DNA from: JBKBKN01 sp046294625
Lineage (GTDB): Bacteria > Bacteroidota > Bacteroidia > M30B66
Direction of reading: 5' to 3'
Assembly: GCA_046294625.1 (NCBI GenBank)
Contig: JBKBKN010000001.1
Location: forward strand, 124,001 to 188,000
DNA length: 64,000 nt
Position numbers and translations under genes: made by a program. Numbering within the stretch: position 1 is the stretch's first letter; the number at the start of each line of letters is the position of its first letter. Under the pieces are notes generated by a model. That model worked only from the letters and a program-made list of their open reading frames with translations, was not told where the DNA came from and did not search any database. Positions 63,350 to 64,000 of the stretch are shown here, one piece after another.

Positions 63350-63414
63350 ATATTCGAAAGCAGAAAGTTTACATCAATAAAATGATAGTGGGAAATGGTT
63401 GTTCACAATATTGC

Positions 63415-63749
63415 TTATCTATTCAACAGCTCGTCGACGTCTGCTTGTAAGTTTCCTAATTCCTTAATTACAATTGCCCAAATAATGTCATCAGAAACAA
63501 TGTCATAGCCATGAATGATTCTGTTTCTCGTATCAATTATTTTTCGTGCATTCGTTAAGGGAAATTGAGGATTTACTTTAATAATTCGATTAACTGCTTC
63601 ACCGATAATTTCAATATTTCTTTCTATGGCTCTTTTGGTTTTCAGATCATGTTGAAAGGCCTAGAAGTATTTTTATCCGGAAGGAATATGTCTATTTCTA
63701 TGATCGCTTGTTTTATGTCAGCAAGACAAGTCTTTATTTCAACCTCCAT
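63415..63749 (-). pseudogene. hepT: HepT (HEPN-domain) toxin, reading frame broken by a 1-nt shift
   Basis: From the ATG at 63749 the minus strand reads MEVEIKTCLADIKQAIIEID and stops at a TGA at codon 36. The adjacent frame continues as QHDLKTKRAIERNIEIIGEA and ends at a TAA (63415-63417), keeping the HEPN RNase motif R-x4-H-x-Y (RNRIIHGY). The shift lies at about 63648-63660 in AGGCCTTTCAAC; one extra T would restore R-P-F-Q-H-D-L and a 111-residue HepT. The gene overlaps the end of mntA by 11 bp, the standard order. It is either a real pseudogene or a sequencing error at a T homopolymer. Confidence 0.82.
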
Positions 63750-64000
63750 AGATAAAGACTTTAGTTTTTTCAATCTGTTCTTTCAAGAATGGGTTTCGAA
63801 TTGCCTTAAGTTCCAGTAGATCAATCTTTCGACCCAGAAGTAGCACCAACTGAAACTTAAAATTAAAATAGCTGTCAGAATAGGTAAATGGATCTTTTTC
63901 TTCAATGTCAACCACAAGGTCTATGTCACTTTCATGTTTGAGTTTGTCAGTCTTCACATAGCCAAAGGCACATAGAGATTTAACCTTGTATAGTGAACAA
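63739..64000 (-). CDS. mntA: MntA-like nucleotidyltransferase antitoxin, 5' end outside window
   Basis: Minus-strand frame open to the right edge, about 86 residues seen. It has the minimal nucleotidyltransferase pattern FGY-V-K-T-D-K-L-K-H-E-S-DID and the third acidic residue in RKIDLLE, ending IEKTKVFIYGG. The canonical GS-x10-DxD motif reads GY-x10-DID: the nucleotide-binding serine is tyrosine (GGC TAT). MntA AMP-modifies and inactivates HepT in known pairs. A GTG at 63957 is an internal codon and not the true start. Partner of the broken hepT downstream. Confidence 0.85.
   Translation of the reverse strand, partial: CSLYKVKSLCAFGYVKTDKLKHESDIDLVVDIEEKDPFTYSDSYFNFKFQLVLLLGRKIDLLELKAIRNPFLKEQIEKTKVFIYGG

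Noticed and set aside
63565..63819. Plus-strand frame of 84 residues at the right edge
   Set aside because: It lies antisense to both hepT and mntA, whose motifs are on the minus strand.
1..64000. CRISPR arrays, insertion sequences, prophage, rRNA and tRNA genes
   Set aside because: No spaced direct repeats, transposase motifs, terminal inverted repeats or RNA-gene signatures were seen by eye; a tRNAscan or Infernal run would settle small RNAs such as 4.5S or tRNA.

Overview
The window is a compact chromosomal segment of a Bacteroidota bacterium. This rests on five large secreted proteins with type IX secretion (T9SS) C-terminal signals (four type A-like, one gliding-motility-associated type B), a gingipain-like C25 protease, CotH/lamin-tail and choice-of-anchor-L architectures, weak Shine-Dalgarno sequences, and repeated TAnnTTTG -7 promoter boxes, the hallmark of the Bacteroidota primary sigma factor. 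Base composition is roughly low-40s percent GC by eye. The order and genus cannot be fixed from the sequence. Homogentisate catabolism points to an aerobic lifestyle; hldD and a GT9 heptosyltransferase point to heptose-containing LPS. I see no rRNA, tRNA, CRISPR array, insertion sequence or prophage.

Layout. 1-6000: 5' part of an exported metallophosphoesterase, yraN diverging from metG (TTG start), the tyrosine-degradation pair hmgA-hpd closed by a strong terminator, then a 515-bp gene-free stretch containing three consecutive hairpins. 6-18 kb: SNF2 helicase, amidohydrolase, rlmN plus an exported unknown, metF, a lipoprotein, a choice-of-anchor-L T9SS protein, murI and a CCG-domain Fe-S protein. 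18-24 kb: a tricorn-type protease, an orphan DNA methyltransferase and a small membrane protein. 24-32 kb: a surface-protein block (S8 protease, 1305-residue T9SS type B protein, GNAT). 32-41 kb: asnS, an exported unknown, holB, an M48 lipoprotein, a polyprenyl synthetase and a very large NtrY-like histidine kinase. 41-54 kb: a six-repeat beta-flower-like protein, CotH/LTD T9SS protein, two small unknowns, folD-ffh, WG-repeat protein, DUF2452, MltD-like transglycosylase, C25 protease and a lipoprotein. 54-64 kb: cyclophilin-pheS, a biotin carrier, hldD, a metal-receptor-like protein, an OB-fold protein diverging from a cytochrome/cytochrome/YceI/DUF5777 operon, a GT9 transferase, tatC, and at the right edge a MntA-HepT toxin-antitoxin pair that looks damaged.

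How it fits together: most genes are housekeeping (tRNA charging, folate C1 metabolism, SRP and Tat export, cell wall, LPS) interleaved with secreted proteins. The least explained items are the exported cytochrome/YceI/DUF5777 operon (58.9-61.5 kb), the multi-hairpin intergenic element (5.66-5.82 kb), the orphan methyltransferase, and the MntA-HepT remnant, where the HepT frame is broken by an apparent 1-nt loss and the MntA GS motif reads GY. About twenty genes carry a recognisable -7 box a few to about 30 nt before the start codon, and this was used to choose starts.
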